The notes beneath the pieces are model-generated. The model was not told the DNA's origin. It searched no databases and worked only from the letters and a program-made list of their open reading frames with translations. Below are positions 25,358 to 35,661 of a stretch of 64,000 nucleotides of DNA, one piece after another; positions within the stretch are counted from its first letter, which is position 1; every line of letters starts with the position of its first letter. Both the position numbers and the translations under genes were made by a program. The DNA comes from Gallibacter pasteurianus_A (lineage in GTDB: Bacteria > Bacillota > Clostridia > Peptostreptococcales > Anaerovoracaceae), in assembly GCA_963596005.1 (NCBI GenBank), contig CAVBJF010000002.1, forward strand, positions 248,001 to 312,000, written 5' to 3'.

Positions 25358-27171
25358 TTTCTCTTAAATCTCTTTTCCATATCGTCTTTGCTTATCTTTA
25401 TAAATGTTGGTCTGCCATGTGGACACGAAAATGGATTTTCGCATTTATCTAAATCCTCCAAAAGGCTTGATATCTCATCATTTGAAATCATATCATTTGC
25501 TTTAATTGCCGCCTTGCAAGCCCTTGTGGCAATTTTATTTTGCGTATTTTTATCCTTAAAATCATCATATTCGCCTATATGGTCCACAAAATCATTTAAT
25601 ATGTCTTCGGCTTCGCCAAGCTCCAAAAAGGTTGGAATTTCCGAAACTTTATATGTCAGATTGCCGAATTCTTCTATCAAAAAGCCTATTCCTTTTAAAA
25701 ATGGAAGCCAGTTTGCTTCGTTTTCCTTATCAGCATATGAAACATCAAAAGTTATAGGGAAAAGTATCGGTTGTCTGTTTTTCTCAGATGATTCAAACTG
25801 CTTTAAAAATTTTTCAAAAAATACGCGCTCATGTGCGGCATGCTGATCCACAAAATATATATTTCCGTCATCATAAAGCTGTATATACGTCCCAAAGAAC
25901 TGCCCTATCTGCTGTAATGCGGAAAATTTAAATGGTTTATCCTCATCCAACAGATTTTCCTGAACAAAGGATATCTCCTTTATATCCTCCATCACATAAT
26001 TAGACTGGCTACATTTGCTATTATTATATTCTTGATTTGAGGAATATTTATTTTCAGCCTGTGCCGCTTTGTAGGTTGACAATATATTTTTTATGTCAAC
26101 AGCAGTGTGCGTTTCTAAATCTTTTTTGCTGTTTTTCGACAATATTTTTGCGTTTTTTTCCGGCGTCTGTACTGCCGATGGCATGGCATCCTTTGAATTT
26201 AATGCTGTTATTATACCCTTTTCTACAACATCTGTAATTACTTTTTCGTCATAAAATCTGACCTGTCTCTTATTCGGATGTATGTTTACATCCATGCTTT
26301 CAGGCGGAATATCTAAAAATAGATAACATATCGGAAATCTGCCCTCAAACAGCCTGTCGTGGTATGCGTTGTTTATTCCTTTTTCTATAACCTTGCTGTC
26401 CACTACTCTGCCGTTTACAAAAAATATCTGATTTTTCCTCGAGCTTTTGCTTTCTCCCGGACCTGAAATATACCCTTCAACAGATATACCGTTCTCATAA
26501 AAAGTGAAAGGAATCAATTTGCTTTTAAAAACATTACTTGTCAAGGTAGCTATGGTATTTTCTCTGTCGCCCTTGCCGTTTGTAGCAAATAAAATCCTTT
26601 CGTTATTTATCATCCGTATTTTTATGCTTGGATAGGCCAAAGCAGTATTAGTCACAAATTCGATAATACTACTGCTTTCACCTCGTTCGCTTTTTAAAAA
26701 CTTCAATCTCGCAGGCATATTGTAAAAAAGATCCGAAACTATAATCGTAGTGCCGTCCGGCGTGCCATAAGCTGTGTTTTCTATCACCTCGCCGCCATAT
26801 ATCAAAAGCTGTCTGCCCGTTTCCTGTTTCTTTGTCTTCGTCAAGAGCTCGACCCTTGAAACTGCGGCTATGCTTGCAAGAGCTTCTCCTCTAAACCCAA
26901 GGGTGCTTATAGAACCTAAATCCTCAGCATGTTCTATTTTAGATGTAGCATGTCTCATAAAAGCGAGCTCACATTCGTCTTGCGAAATGCCCACGCCGTT
27001 ATCTGTCACTCTAATATACGATTTGCCACCGTTTTTTATTTCAACGACAACATTGCTTGCCCCCGCATCTATCGAGTTTTCTACAAGCTCTTTAACAATG
27101 GAAAGAGGTCTTTCGACTACCTCTCCTGCCGCTATTTTATCTGCTGTACTCTTATCAAGTAGCTTTATCAT
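25354..27171 (-). CDS. mutL: DNA mismatch repair protein MutL (endonuclease type)
   Basis: A 605-residue protein. N-terminal GHKL ATPase: VVERPLSIVKELVENSIDAG, DNGVGIS, LGFRGEALASIAAVS. The C-terminal domain carries the metal-dependent nicking motifs DQHAAHERVFFEKF, ATRACKAAIKAND and CPHGRPTF, as in organisms without MutH. It couples MutS mismatch detection to strand nicking. It overlaps mutS by 4 bases and miaA by 4 bases. Confidence 0.96.
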   Translation of the reverse strand: MIKLLDKSTADKIAAGEVVERPLSIVKELVENSIDAGASNVVVEIKNGGKSYIRVTDNGVGISQDECELAFMRHATSKIEHAEDLGSISTLGFRGEALASIAAVSRVELLTKTKKQETGRQLLIYGGEVIENTAYGTPDGTTIIVSDLFYNMPARLKFLKSERGESSSIIEFVTNTALAYPSIKIRMINNERILFATNGKGDRENTIATLTSNVFKSKLIPFTFYENGISVEGYISGPGESKSSRKNQIFFVNGRVVDSKVIEKGINNAYHDRLFEGRFPICYLFLDIPPESMDVNIHPNKRQVRFYDEKVITDVVEKGIITALNSKDAMPSAVQTPEKNAKILSKNSKKDLETHTAVDIKNILSTYKAAQAENKYSSNQEYNNSKCSQSNYVMEDIKEISFVQENLLDEDKPFKFSALQQIGQFFGTYIQLYDDGNIYFVDQHAAHERVFFEKFLKQFESSEKNRQPILFPITFDVSYADKENEANWLPFLKGIGFLIEEFGNLTYKVSEIPTFLELGEAEDILNDFVDHIGEYDDFKDKNTQNKIATRACKAAIKANDMISNDEISSLLEDLDKCENPFSCPHGRPTFIKISKDDMEKRFKRK

Positions 27172-29597
27172 ATTTCTCCTTTTTCAAGCTGTTTAAGCTT
27201 ATTTTCGGCATTCTCCAACACTTCATTTGGCACACCTGCCAGCTTTGCTACGTGTATGCCGTAGCTGCGTGATGCACTGCCATCTAATATTTTGTGCAAA
27301 AATATCACTTGTCCGTTTTCCTCTGCAACATCTACATTTAAATTTTTAAATCCTTTTATGCTGTCCTCAAGTGCAGTCAGCTCGTGGTAATGAGAAGCAA
27401 ACAATGTTTTTATCTGTCTTTCTTTTGAACAAAGATATTCTATCGCAGCCCAAGCTATCGAAAGCCCGTCATATGTACTTGTCCCTCTACCTATTTCATC
27501 TAAAATGATAAGACTTTTTTTCGTCGCATTATTTAAGATATATGCAAGCTCGCTCATCTCAACATAAAATGTACTCTGTCCGCCTGCCAAGTTATCGCTT
27601 GCTCCTATTCGTGTAAATATCCTGTCTACTACCCCTATTTTTGCTTCCTCACACGGTACAAAACAGCCGGCCTGAGCCATCAAAACTATAAGTGCATTTT
27701 GTCTCATATATGTGGACTTTCCTGCCATATTCGGTCCTGTTATTAAAAGCATTGATTTGTCACTGCAGTTTATATCAAGATCATTTGAAACAAATCTGCC
27801 ACCGCCCATTGCATTTTCCACAACAGGGTGCTTACCACCCTTTATTACGATTTCATCACCCTCATGCATAACCGGTCTTACATATCCAAGATTACTGCTA
27901 ACCTCTGCAAACGAAGTGATAACATCAAGTATTGCAATAGCCTTTGAAGTTTTTTGTATTCGCTTTACCTCTTTTTTTATAGCGTCTCTAATCTGCAAGA
28001 AAATCTCATATTCCTTTTGGTTTATCTTTGTTTCCGCGCTTAAAAGAGTTGCTTCTGTTTCCTTTAACTCTGTTGTGTAATATCTCTCCGAGTTAGAAAG
28101 CGTTTGCTTCACAATATAATTATCAGGAACCTTATCATAATTAGATTTTGTTACATCAATATAATATCCAAAAGTTCTGTTAAATCCGACCTTGAGATTT
28201 TGAATACCGGTACGTTTTCTTTCTCTGCTCTCAAAGCTTGCCATCCAAGCCTTTGCATCTCTTATCGAAAATTTAAGTTCATCAAGCTCTGCAGAATATC
28301 CGCCCTTGATAATTCCACCCTCTTTTACTGAATCAGATGGTTCATCTTCTATTGCCTCATCGATGAGATTATATATGTCTGTCAACGGATCTATGTTTTC
28401 AAGAACATATTTAAGTAGCGCGGCATCAGCATCCTCTAATTCAAATATGAGCTCAGGTAATACAAATAGCGATGATTTTAACGCCAGCATATCTTTTGCA
28501 TTTGCCGTCCCGTAGGCTATTTTGCCTATCAGCCTTTCGAAGTCATATACCTGTTTTAAATGCTCCTTTATATTATTTCTCACTATGAATTCATCAACTA
28601 AATACGAAACGGCATCAAGTCTGTCGTTTATCTTTTCCAGATTATTTAATGGACTTTTTAGCCATTTTTTCATCTTGCGAGCACCCATAGCTGTATGAGT
28701 TTTATCGAGTATGCCAAGAAGCGAGCCTCTCTTTCTCTTTTCGTAGAGAGTTTCTGTGATTTCTAAATTTTTAATCGTAGCTCTGTCAAGAGCCATTGTA
28801 TCACCCACATGATATATATTTAAAGCTGTTACATTTGAAAGTGCCTGCTTTTGAGTTTCTAAAAGGTATAAAAGCTGACTTCCTATTGCATATACCAATG
28901 GCTGATTTTCTTCTATTCCGATTGAAACTAGCGAATGTATCTCAAATTGCTTTAGGATTACTTTTTCTGAAGTGCTCATGTTATATCCGTCATCAGGCTT
29001 TTCGGTTATAAGTGCGTCCGTACTGTTTCTTATATCAGATATATCAATATATAGGTCTGCGCCTTTATTTATGATAATTTCCTTAGGAGCAAAACGCACA
29101 AGTTCATTTGTAAGAGCAAGCTGTCCATTTGTATCCTCAAGTGATGTTGCAGTTATTTCGCCTGTTGATATATCGCAAAAAGAAATTCCTATATTTTCTT
29201 TCCCGACATATATAGCCGCCAAATAGTTGTTTTCGCTTGCACTTATAAGCTCATCATTTATAATTGTTCCAGGCGTAATTATTTGTACAACCTCTCTTTT
29301 AACGAGCCCTTTTGCACTTTTAGGATCCTCAACCTGCTCGCAAATTGCAACCTTATATCCTTTTTCAACAAGCTGAGCTATATATCTTTCCGATGAATGA
29401 AACGGCACACCGCACATAGGTGCTCTTTCTTCAAGTCCGCAGCTACGACCTGTCAAAGCAAGTCCGAGTTCCTTTGAAACCAGAGTGGCATCATCAAAAA
29501 ACATCTCATAAAAATCTCCAAGTCTGTAAAACAATATACAGTCTTGGTATTCTTCTTTTGTCTTTATATATTGCTGCATCATCGGTGACAACTGCAT
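27168..29597 (-). CDS. mutS: DNA mismatch repair protein MutS
   Basis: An 809-residue protein, normal for bacterial MutS. N-terminal mismatch-binding motif YRLGDFYEMFFDDA (the Phe-x-Glu wedge is in FYEMF); ATPase domain with LLITGPNMAGKSTYMRQ, SLIILDEIGRGTSTYDG and the ABC signature region DNLAGGQSTF. Start 29597 (MQLSPMMQQY) is chosen because AAAGGA lies just upstream and the codon follows the aminotransferase stop; an earlier codon at 29627 would overlap it. Finds mispairs and recruits MutL. Confidence 0.96.
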   Translation of the reverse strand: MQLSPMMQQYIKTKEEYQDCILFYRLGDFYEMFFDDATLVSKELGLALTGRSCGLEERAPMCGVPFHSSERYIAQLVEKGYKVAICEQVEDPKSAKGLVKREVVQIITPGTIINDELISASENNYLAAIYVGKENIGISFCDISTGEITATSLEDTNGQLALTNELVRFAPKEIIINKGADLYIDISDIRNSTDALITEKPDDGYNMSTSEKVILKQFEIHSLVSIGIEENQPLVYAIGSQLLYLLETQKQALSNVTALNIYHVGDTMALDRATIKNLEITETLYEKRKRGSLLGILDKTHTAMGARKMKKWLKSPLNNLEKINDRLDAVSYLVDEFIVRNNIKEHLKQVYDFERLIGKIAYGTANAKDMLALKSSLFVLPELIFELEDADAALLKYVLENIDPLTDIYNLIDEAIEDEPSDSVKEGGIIKGGYSAELDELKFSIRDAKAWMASFESRERKRTGIQNLKVGFNRTFGYYIDVTKSNYDKVPDNYIVKQTLSNSERYYTTELKETEATLLSAETKINQKEYEIFLQIRDAIKKEVKRIQKTSKAIAILDVITSFAEVSSNLGYVRPVMHEGDEIVIKGGKHPVVENAMGGGRFVSNDLDINCSDKSMLLITGPNMAGKSTYMRQNALIVLMAQAGCFVPCEEAKIGVVDRIFTRIGASDNLAGGQSTFYVEMSELAYILNNATKKSLIILDEIGRGTSTYDGLSIAWAAIEYLCSKERQIKTLFASHYHELTALEDSIKGFKNLNVDVAEENGQVIFLHKILDGSASRSYGIHVAKLAGVPNEVLENAENKLKQLEKGEI

Positions 29598-29598
29598 T

Positions 29599-30795
29599 TT
29601 AATTTTTCCTTTCGTTGTATGCTTCAAGACCGAGCCTTATAAGCTCAACGCCTCTCCTCATGTCATGCTTATTTAAAACATATGCAATTCGTATTTCATT
29701 TTTGCCAAGTCCCTCTGTCGCATAAAAGCCCTCCGCCGGTGCGAACATCACGGTTTCGCCATTGTCGTCAAACTCGCTGAGCAAAAATATTAAAAAGTCC
29801 TCTATATCATCGACAGGTAGTTTTGCCGTAATATAAAACGATCCGCCCGGCTTATGACAAACTACCCCCGGGATTTTCATAAGCTCATCATACACAACAT
29901 CTCGCCTGCTACAGTATTCTGCAACCATTTTTTCGTAATATAATTTAGGGAGCTTATAAAGAGCTGTTGCCCCTATCTGATCTATTGTAGGAACGCACAA
30001 TCTGCCCTGTGCTATTTTCATAATTCCCTCCATGAGGTGCTTGTTCTTGGAAACCACACAGCCTATTCGTGCTCCGCATGCCGAAAATCTTTTTGAAATT
30101 GAATCTATTATAACTACTCTGTCTGCTATATCATCTAACATTCCGAATGAAGTAACCTTCCTGCCATCATACACAAACTCTCTGTAAACCTCGTCAGCAA
30201 TGATAAATAGATCATGCTTTTTGGCAAACTCACCTATAACCCTCATCTCCTCGATTGAAAGCGTATAACCTGTCGGGTTGTTTGGTGTAATACAGCAGAT
30301 TGCTTTAGTTTTCGGCGTTACCGCAGCCTCAAGCTTTTCCATATCAGCATAACGATAACCATCCTCTGCTGTAGTAGTTACAGGTACCACATTACCACCT
30401 GCGGAAAGTACAAAGTTGTGATAATTTGTATAAAACGGTTCTGGAATCAAAACATCATCACCGTCATTTACTAGTGCTAAAAATATCATAGTCAGCGCCT
30501 CAGAGCCACCGTTTGTGATTATCATGTCATCCCTAGTATAATATATGTCATAATCCTTAAAATAGTCTATAATCGCATCCTGAAGTGAAATAAGACCGCC
30601 TGACTCAGCATATGCTATAACCTTTTTATGAAAGTTTCTTACTGCCTCCATAAAGCATGAGGGTGTTTCAACATCCGGCTGTCCTATATTTAAATGATAG
30701 ATCTTTTTGCCGTCATCCTTTGCCTTTTGCGCTATCGGATTAAATTTCCTAATCGGTGAAAATTGCATATTTTCTACTCTTTGTGATAAATTCAT
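29599..30795 (-). CDS. Class I pyridoxal-phosphate aminotransferase
   Basis: A 398-residue fold-type I aminotransferase: YHLNIGQPDVETP, ITNGGSEALTMIF, ITPNNPTGYTLS, IIADEVYREF, the PLP lysine in DSISKRFSACGARIG and IRIAYVLNKHDMRRG near the end. Most similar in layout to aspartate/alanine/aromatic aminotransferases of clostridia; substrate cannot be fixed from sequence. It sits between tlyA and mutS, with a one-base gap to mutS and 16 bases from tlyA, and is probably cotranscribed. Confidence 0.87.
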   Translation of the reverse strand: MNLSQRVENMQFSPIRKFNPIAQKAKDDGKKIYHLNIGQPDVETPSCFMEAVRNFHKKVIAYAESGGLISLQDAIIDYFKDYDIYYTRDDMIITNGGSEALTMIFLALVNDGDDVLIPEPFYTNYHNFVLSAGGNVVPVTTTAEDGYRYADMEKLEAAVTPKTKAICCITPNNPTGYTLSIEEMRVIGEFAKKHDLFIIADEVYREFVYDGRKVTSFGMLDDIADRVVIIDSISKRFSACGARIGCVVSKNKHLMEGIMKIAQGRLCVPTIDQIGATALYKLPKLYYEKMVAEYCSRRDVVYDELMKIPGVVCHKPGGSFYITAKLPVDDIEDFLIFLLSEFDDNGETVMFAPAEGFYATEGLGKNEIRIAYVLNKHDMRRGVELIRLGLEAYNERKN

Positions 30796-30811
30796 AAATT
30801 GCTCCTTTTTT

Positions 30812-31630
30812 TTATTTTTCTAATTCTTTATGTGAATTCTCTACGATATTTGTTATTTTTTCGTCTGTCAAATACTCTTCGTTTTTTATTTTTTCTTTAT
30901 CTGTATTTTCAAGATATAATAAGTATTCGATATTTCCCTTTGCTCCTGTAACAGGTGAAAATGTCAATTCCTTAGGCAGTAAACCATTTCCGTTTGCATA
31001 GGAAATGACATTTTTTATGGTTTGTATATGTACATTTTTGTCCCTTACGATACCGTTTTTTCCAACCTGCTCCCTACCTGCTTCAAATTGTGGCTTTATA
31101 AGACATACTATCTTGCCATTCTCTTTTAGCAGTTCTTTTGCCTTTGGAAACATCAAAGCTAGTGATATAAAGGAGACATCAATGCTTATAAAGTCTATTT
31201 TATCTTCTATCAGAGAATTATCCAAATATCTTATATTTGTCTTTTCGAGATTTACCACTCTTTCATCAGTTCTGAGCTTGTAATCGAGCTGTCCGTAGCC
31301 TACATCTACTGCATATACCTTTTTTGCGCCGTTTTGCAACATGCAGTCTGTAAAACCGCCTGTTGAAGCACCCATGTCCATACAAACGGCATCACTTAAA
31401 TTAAGTGTAAACACATCTATCGATTTTTCTAGCTTCAGTCCGCCACGGCTGACGTAAGGACAGGTATTGCCACGAATTATTATATTTGACTCTCCATCAA
31501 CCTGCGTGCCGGCTTTATCTATCCTGACCTCGTCAATATAAACTATTCCTGCCATTATTGCTGCTTTTGCTTTTTCTCTTGAAGCAAATAAACCCTTTTC
31601 TACAAGTAATATATCAAGCCTTTCCTTCAA
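30812..31630 (-). CDS. tlyA: TlyA-family rRNA ribose methyltransferase
   Basis: A 272-residue protein. An N-terminal S4 RNA-binding domain (RLDILLVEKGLFASREKAKA, with GGLKLEKSI after it) precedes an FtsJ-like SAM methyltransferase: CMDMGASTGGFTDCMLQNGA, VDVGYGQL, IDVSFISL, CLIKPQFEAG. TlyA 2'-O-methylates 16S and/or 23S rRNA and determines capreomycin sensitivity in some species. It overlaps dxs by 17 bases, the usual ispA-dxs-tlyA order of Firmicutes. Confidence 0.93.
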   Translation of the reverse strand: MKERLDILLVEKGLFASREKAKAAIMAGIVYIDEVRIDKAGTQVDGESNIIIRGNTCPYVSRGGLKLEKSIDVFTLNLSDAVCMDMGASTGGFTDCMLQNGAKKVYAVDVGYGQLDYKLRTDERVVNLEKTNIRYLDNSLIEDKIDFISIDVSFISLALMFPKAKELLKENGKIVCLIKPQFEAGREQVGKNGIVRDKNVHIQTIKNVISYANGNGLLPKELTFSPVTGAKGNIEYLLYLENTDKEKIKNEEYLTDEKITNIVENSHKELEK

Positions 31631-33476
31631 TTTTTTCTGCTATCCTTTCCGCTAATTTTTCTGCTGATAAGCCATACTTTGCCATGAGCTCGGGTGTTGA
31701 GCCTGCTTCTATAAACTTTTTAGGCCAGCCAAAGCTCAAAAGCTCAGTTTTTATATTTTCGGAAGCTATAACGCTTGCAACGCTTTCACAAAAGCCTCCA
31801 TCAAGCACTCCGTCCTCTATCGTAATTATATACTTTGTTTTTTTTGCATCCTCTATCAGCTTTTCCTTATCAATTGGAGAAATAAATCTGACATTCGTTA
31901 CTCCGGCATCTATCTTTTGCTTCTTTAATATTTCCGAAGCCTCGATTGCAGTCTTTAGCATATTTCCGACAGCCCAAATTTGAACATCCTTGCCGACAGA
32001 AATTCTCTGAGCCTTTGTTTTTATATCATCTGATGTAAAGTCAAAGCTATATGCCTCTCCGCGCGGATATCTTATCGATATCGGTGCATCAAATTCATCG
32101 GCAAAATCAAGCATCTTCTCAAATTCTTCTTTTGAAGCAGGTGCTAAAACCGTCATGTTGGGAATGCTTTTTAAATATGATATATCAAACATTCCGTGAT
32201 GAGTTTCACCGTCAGCACCTACATTCCCGGCCCTGTCTATTGCAAATACGACAGGTGTATTTTGCAGGCACACATCCATTATAACGTTATCATATCCTCT
32301 TTGTAAAAAAGTGGAATATATCGTTACAAACGGCTTATATCCGCACTTTGCCAAAGCTCCGGCAAATGTGACAGCATGCCCTTCTGCTATACCTACATCA
32401 AATGTCCTGCTTGGAAAAATCTTTGCAAAATCAGTCAATCCTGTGCCGTCAATCATGGCGGCAGATATGGCAACCACCTTATCATTTCTTTTTGCTATAT
32501 CTATCAGCTTATTTCCATATATCTTTGAAAAGGATTGAGCTCCGCTCGAAATGCACTCTCCTGTTTCGGGTTCAAATTTACCTATTCCATGAAACTTAGC
32601 CGGATTCAATTCGGCATTTTTATATCCCTTGCCTTTTTTTGTAATAACATGCACTATTACGGAATGCTCTAATTTTTTAACGCTTTCAAATGTCTCAAGT
32701 AAAGCATTTATATCGTGTCCGTCTATTGGGCCAATATATGTATATCCGAGTTTTTCAAACATTACACCGTCTACGAGCGAATATTTGAGATGATTTTTCG
32801 CATTTGAAACTCCGCTATATAGTGAACCACCTATAACCGGCACCTTCTTTAATGCACCGCTGAAGCCTTTTTTAAAGCTCGTATAACCCTTTGATACTCT
32901 CAGCCTATTTAGATGCTTGGAAAGCCCCCCGGTGTTTTTACCTATTGACATACCGTTGTCATTAAATATAACGATCGTTTTAGACTTTAAATCAGCCAAG
33001 TTATTTAGCCCCTCATACGAAAGTCCTCCCGTAAGAGAACCGTCTCCTATGACCGCTATAACCTCATGATTTTCACCGCTTAAATCTCTTGCAGTCGCAA
33101 AGCCTGTTGCAATCGAAATGGAGTTACTACTGTGCCCCGTATCAAAAACATCATATTCACTTTCCTTTTGCTTCGGAAAACCGCTAAGTCCATTAAATTG
33201 TCTCAGGGTATCAAAGCGATCTGCTCTGCCGGTTAAAATTTTATGAACGTATGCTTGGTGCCCTACATCCCATATGAGCTTATCCTTTGGAGTATCGAAT
33301 GTCTTATGCAAAGCGATTGTGAGCTCAACAGCTCCAAGATTTGATGCAAGATGACCGCCTGTTTTTGATACCTTCTCAACTAAAAATTCTCTGATAGCAA
33401 CTGCTAACAGTTCGAGCTCTTTAGTATCCATAAATTTCAGATCTTGTGGGAAAGTATAATCAAGTAAATTTTTCAT
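31614..33476 (-). CDS. dxs: 1-deoxy-D-xylulose-5-phosphate synthase
   Basis: A 620-residue thiamine-diphosphate transketolase-fold enzyme, first step of the MEP isoprenoid pathway: DVGHQAYVHKILTGR, GTGHSSNSISIATG-like DTGHSSNSIS, VIGDGSLTGGLSYEGLN (ThDP/Mg motif), and YSTFLQRGYDNVIMDV with later DRAGNVGADGETHHG. It condenses pyruvate and glyceraldehyde 3-phosphate. Products feed ispA upstream and MiaA downstream in the same string. Confidence 0.96.
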   Translation of the reverse strand: MKNLLDYTFPQDLKFMDTKELELLAVAIREFLVEKVSKTGGHLASNLGAVELTIALHKTFDTPKDKLIWDVGHQAYVHKILTGRADRFDTLRQFNGLSGFPKQKESEYDVFDTGHSSNSISIATGFATARDLSGENHEVIAVIGDGSLTGGLSYEGLNNLADLKSKTIVIFNDNGMSIGKNTGGLSKHLNRLRVSKGYTSFKKGFSGALKKVPVIGGSLYSGVSNAKNHLKYSLVDGVMFEKLGYTYIGPIDGHDINALLETFESVKKLEHSVIVHVITKKGKGYKNAELNPAKFHGIGKFEPETGECISSGAQSFSKIYGNKLIDIAKRNDKVVAISAAMIDGTGLTDFAKIFPSRTFDVGIAEGHAVTFAGALAKCGYKPFVTIYSTFLQRGYDNVIMDVCLQNTPVVFAIDRAGNVGADGETHHGMFDISYLKSIPNMTVLAPASKEEFEKMLDFADEFDAPISIRYPRGEAYSFDFTSDDIKTKAQRISVGKDVQIWAVGNMLKTAIEASEILKKQKIDAGVTNVRFISPIDKEKLIEDAKKTKYIITIEDGVLDGGFCESVASVIASENIKTELLSFGWPKKFIEAGSTPELMAKYGLSAEKLAERIAEKIEGKA

Positions 33477-33496
33477 TTTTTCTCCATCAATTAAAA

Positions 33497-34390
33497 CTAC
33501 TTCATGCGAGTTTCCATTTTGGATATAAGTTCAACAAAAAAATCTGCATTTTCGTGTTTTGATATTGCATATCTTGCTTTATCGCTTGCCTCTTTTAGAA
33601 GCTCTTGTGATTTTTCTAATCCAAAAAGCGCCGGATATGTAGCTTTATTTGTTTCCATGTCATGTCCTACATTTTTGCCAAGTTCTGCTGTTGTTCCTAT
33701 AACATCCAGAATGTCATCACGAATCTGAAAGGCATATCCTAAGTTTTTGCCATATTCTTCAAGGTCTGAAAATTTTTGTTCATCAGCTCCACCTATGTAT
33801 GCTCCCGCCTTCACAGCCGCCTTTATGATTGCTCCTGTCTTGTTTTTATTTATATACGAAAGCTCTTCCGGTGAAATATCCTTGTCCTCCGCAAGGATAT
33901 CTGCGACCTGACCCGCAACCATTCCTGAAACGCCACTTGCACTTGCAATAGACTTTGCGGCAAAAATTTTGCCTCTTAAAATTTTAATATCCTTCTCATT
34001 AGCTACGGTTTCCTTTAGATCAGTCAGCATACCTTCAAATGCGAGATTTAAAAGACCATCGCCTGCAAGAGTTGCCATAGCATCACCGTAAACGGCATGA
34101 TTTGTCGGTTTGCCTCTGCGTAAGTCATCATTGTCTATACAAGGAAGATCATCATGAATTAAAGAATATGTATGTATATACTCAACTGCAAGGGCGTAAG
34201 GAAGTGCATCATTTATGTCTCCGCCACAAAATTTACATGCTGCTAAAACAAGTATCGGTCTGAGCCTTTTGCCTCCTGCACCGAGGCTATATTCCATTGC
34301 CTCTTGTATAACTTTACTTTGCTCCGCAACATCCGGCATAAAGTCCGTCAGATGTTTTTCTATAATTTCTTTATAATCTTCAAATTTCAT
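33497..34390 (-). CDS. ispA: Short-chain polyprenyl diphosphate synthase (farnesyl/geranyl)
   Basis: A 297-residue all-alpha prenyltransferase. First Asp-rich motif LIHDDLPCIDNDDLRRGKPT and second QIRDDILDVIG, with GKRLRPILVLA at the IPP site. It condenses DMAPP with IPP to make GPP/FPP for undecaprenyl phosphate and quinones. Start 34390 is favoured over 34402 because GGGGA lies just before it and after the xseB stop. xseB-ispA-dxs is a conserved Firmicutes neighbourhood. Confidence 0.93.
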   Translation of the reverse strand: MKFEDYKEIIEKHLTDFMPDVAEQSKVIQEAMEYSLGAGGKRLRPILVLAACKFCGGDINDALPYALAVEYIHTYSLIHDDLPCIDNDDLRRGKPTNHAVYGDAMATLAGDGLLNLAFEGMLTDLKETVANEKDIKILRGKIFAAKSIASASGVSGMVAGQVADILAEDKDISPEELSYINKNKTGAIIKAAVKAGAYIGGADEQKFSDLEEYGKNLGYAFQIRDDILDVIGTTAELGKNVGHDMETNKATYPALFGLEKSQELLKEASDKARYAISKHENADFFVELISKMETRMK

Positions 34391-34391
34391 T

Positions 34392-34583
34392 TTATTCCCC
34401 ATATATTTCTATCTTTTGCTTTTTTTCATCCAATATTTTTTCGCAAAGCTCGCATTGCTTTAACCCAAGTTCATATAATTTAGTTGCTTCCTCTAAAGAT
34501 ATGTCTTTTCCACTAAGCTTCGTAACTGTTTTTTCGAATTCGTTTAGAGCTTCTTCTATATTGTCATTTTTTTGTTTTGGCAT
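34392..34583 (-). CDS. xseB: Exodeoxyribonuclease VII small subunit
   Basis: A 63-residue XseB: IEEALNEFEKTVTKLSGKDI, SLEEATKLYELGLKQCELCE. Start 34583 (MPKQKND) has GGGAAA upstream; a codon at 34604 is less supported. It overlaps xseA by 20 bases. Several copies coat the coiled coils of XseA to make the single-strand exonuclease. Confidence 0.9.
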   Translation of the reverse strand: MPKQKNDNIEEALNEFEKTVTKLSGKDISLEEATKLYELGLKQCELCEKILDEKKQKIEIYGE

Positions 34584-35661
34584 TTTCGTTTCCCTTCGTA
34601 TCAATAATTTCTTTTACTTCTACCAATATCTCTCCGTCGAAAGTTTTGATCTTAAGTATATCATTTATCTTTACATCATCTACGCTAAGTATTTTTTTGT
34701 CTTTTATATCTGTTACCGTTGTAAAACCAAGCTTTTTAAGCCTCTGCGGATTTAGGCTTTCCAGTTGGCTTTTTAAAGCTTTAAACTTTAAAAAATATTT
34801 TTCTAAAATCCCAAGTAAGCTTTCATATATAAATTCCCTATCAATTCTAAGGTTTTCTCTAACTTCATATATATCAAAAACAGCCATCTGAGCTGCCGCT
34901 GTCGGTGTTTCTGCACGCACATCTGCTACAAAATCTGCGATAGTAAAATCCGTTTCATGTCCAACTGCCGATATAATAGGGATTTTTGAGTCAGATATTG
35001 CCCTGGCTACACATTCCTCGTTAAAAGACCACAGATCCTCTTGAGAGCCGCCGCCTCTTCCTATAATTATCACCTCGTTGTCAGGAAAATTTTCATTTAT
35101 ATCTTTTATGGCATCTGCAATTTCCTTGCTTGCACCATCGCCTTGTACACTCACAGGATATATAAAAATATCCGTATAATCATTTTTGGATTTAATTATC
35201 TTTAGCATGTCCTGCAAAGCCGCGCCAGTTTTAGCTGTTACTATGGCTATCCTTTTGGGATATTTTGGCAATACCTTTTTTTTACTCTTATCAAATAATC
35301 CCTCTGCTTCAAGCTTTTTTTTGACTTTTTCAAAAGCCATAGCAAGTGCACCTTTCCCATCCGGTTCGATGCCTTTTATGTTGAAGGAATAATATCCGCC
35401 TCTCTCAAAAACATTTACATAGCCAAGTGCTATAACCTGCATACCGTCTTCTATTTCATATCTCAAATTTTGGGCATTATATGACGAAAAGAAGCATCTT
35501 ATTGTGCTTTTTTCGTCCTTTAGCGAAAAATAAATATGTCCTGTATCATGAAGTTTTAAATTTGAAATTTCTCCTCTGACATAGACATTGCTAATCATAG
35601 GATCGGTCTTGATTATGGAAGCTATATAACTATTTAAGGTGCTAACATTTATTGGATTCAT
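34564..35661 (-). CDS. xseA: Exodeoxyribonuclease VII large subunit (short form)
   Basis: A 365-residue XseA. An OB-fold N-domain (VYVRGEISNLKLHDTGHIYF) precedes the catalytic domain: YPKRIAIVTAKTGAALQDML, IIIGRGGGSQEDLWSFNEE, PIISAVGHETDFTIADFVAD, RAETPTAAAQMA. The long coiled-coil region after the nuclease, which makes most homologues about 400-450 residues, is clearly shortened here. It degrades single-stranded DNA with XseB. It overlaps nusB by 4 bases. Confidence 0.92.
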   Translation of the reverse strand: MNPINVSTLNSYIASIIKTDPMISNVYVRGEISNLKLHDTGHIYFSLKDEKSTIRCFFSSYNAQNLRYEIEDGMQVIALGYVNVFERGGYYSFNIKGIEPDGKGALAMAFEKVKKKLEAEGLFDKSKKKVLPKYPKRIAIVTAKTGAALQDMLKIIKSKNDYTDIFIYPVSVQGDGASKEIADAIKDINENFPDNEVIIIGRGGGSQEDLWSFNEECVARAISDSKIPIISAVGHETDFTIADFVADVRAETPTAAAQMAVFDIYEVRENLRIDREFIYESLLGILEKYFLKFKALKSQLESLNPQRLKKLGFTTVTDIKDKKILSVDDVKINDILKIKTFDGEILVEVKEIIDTKGNENAKTKK

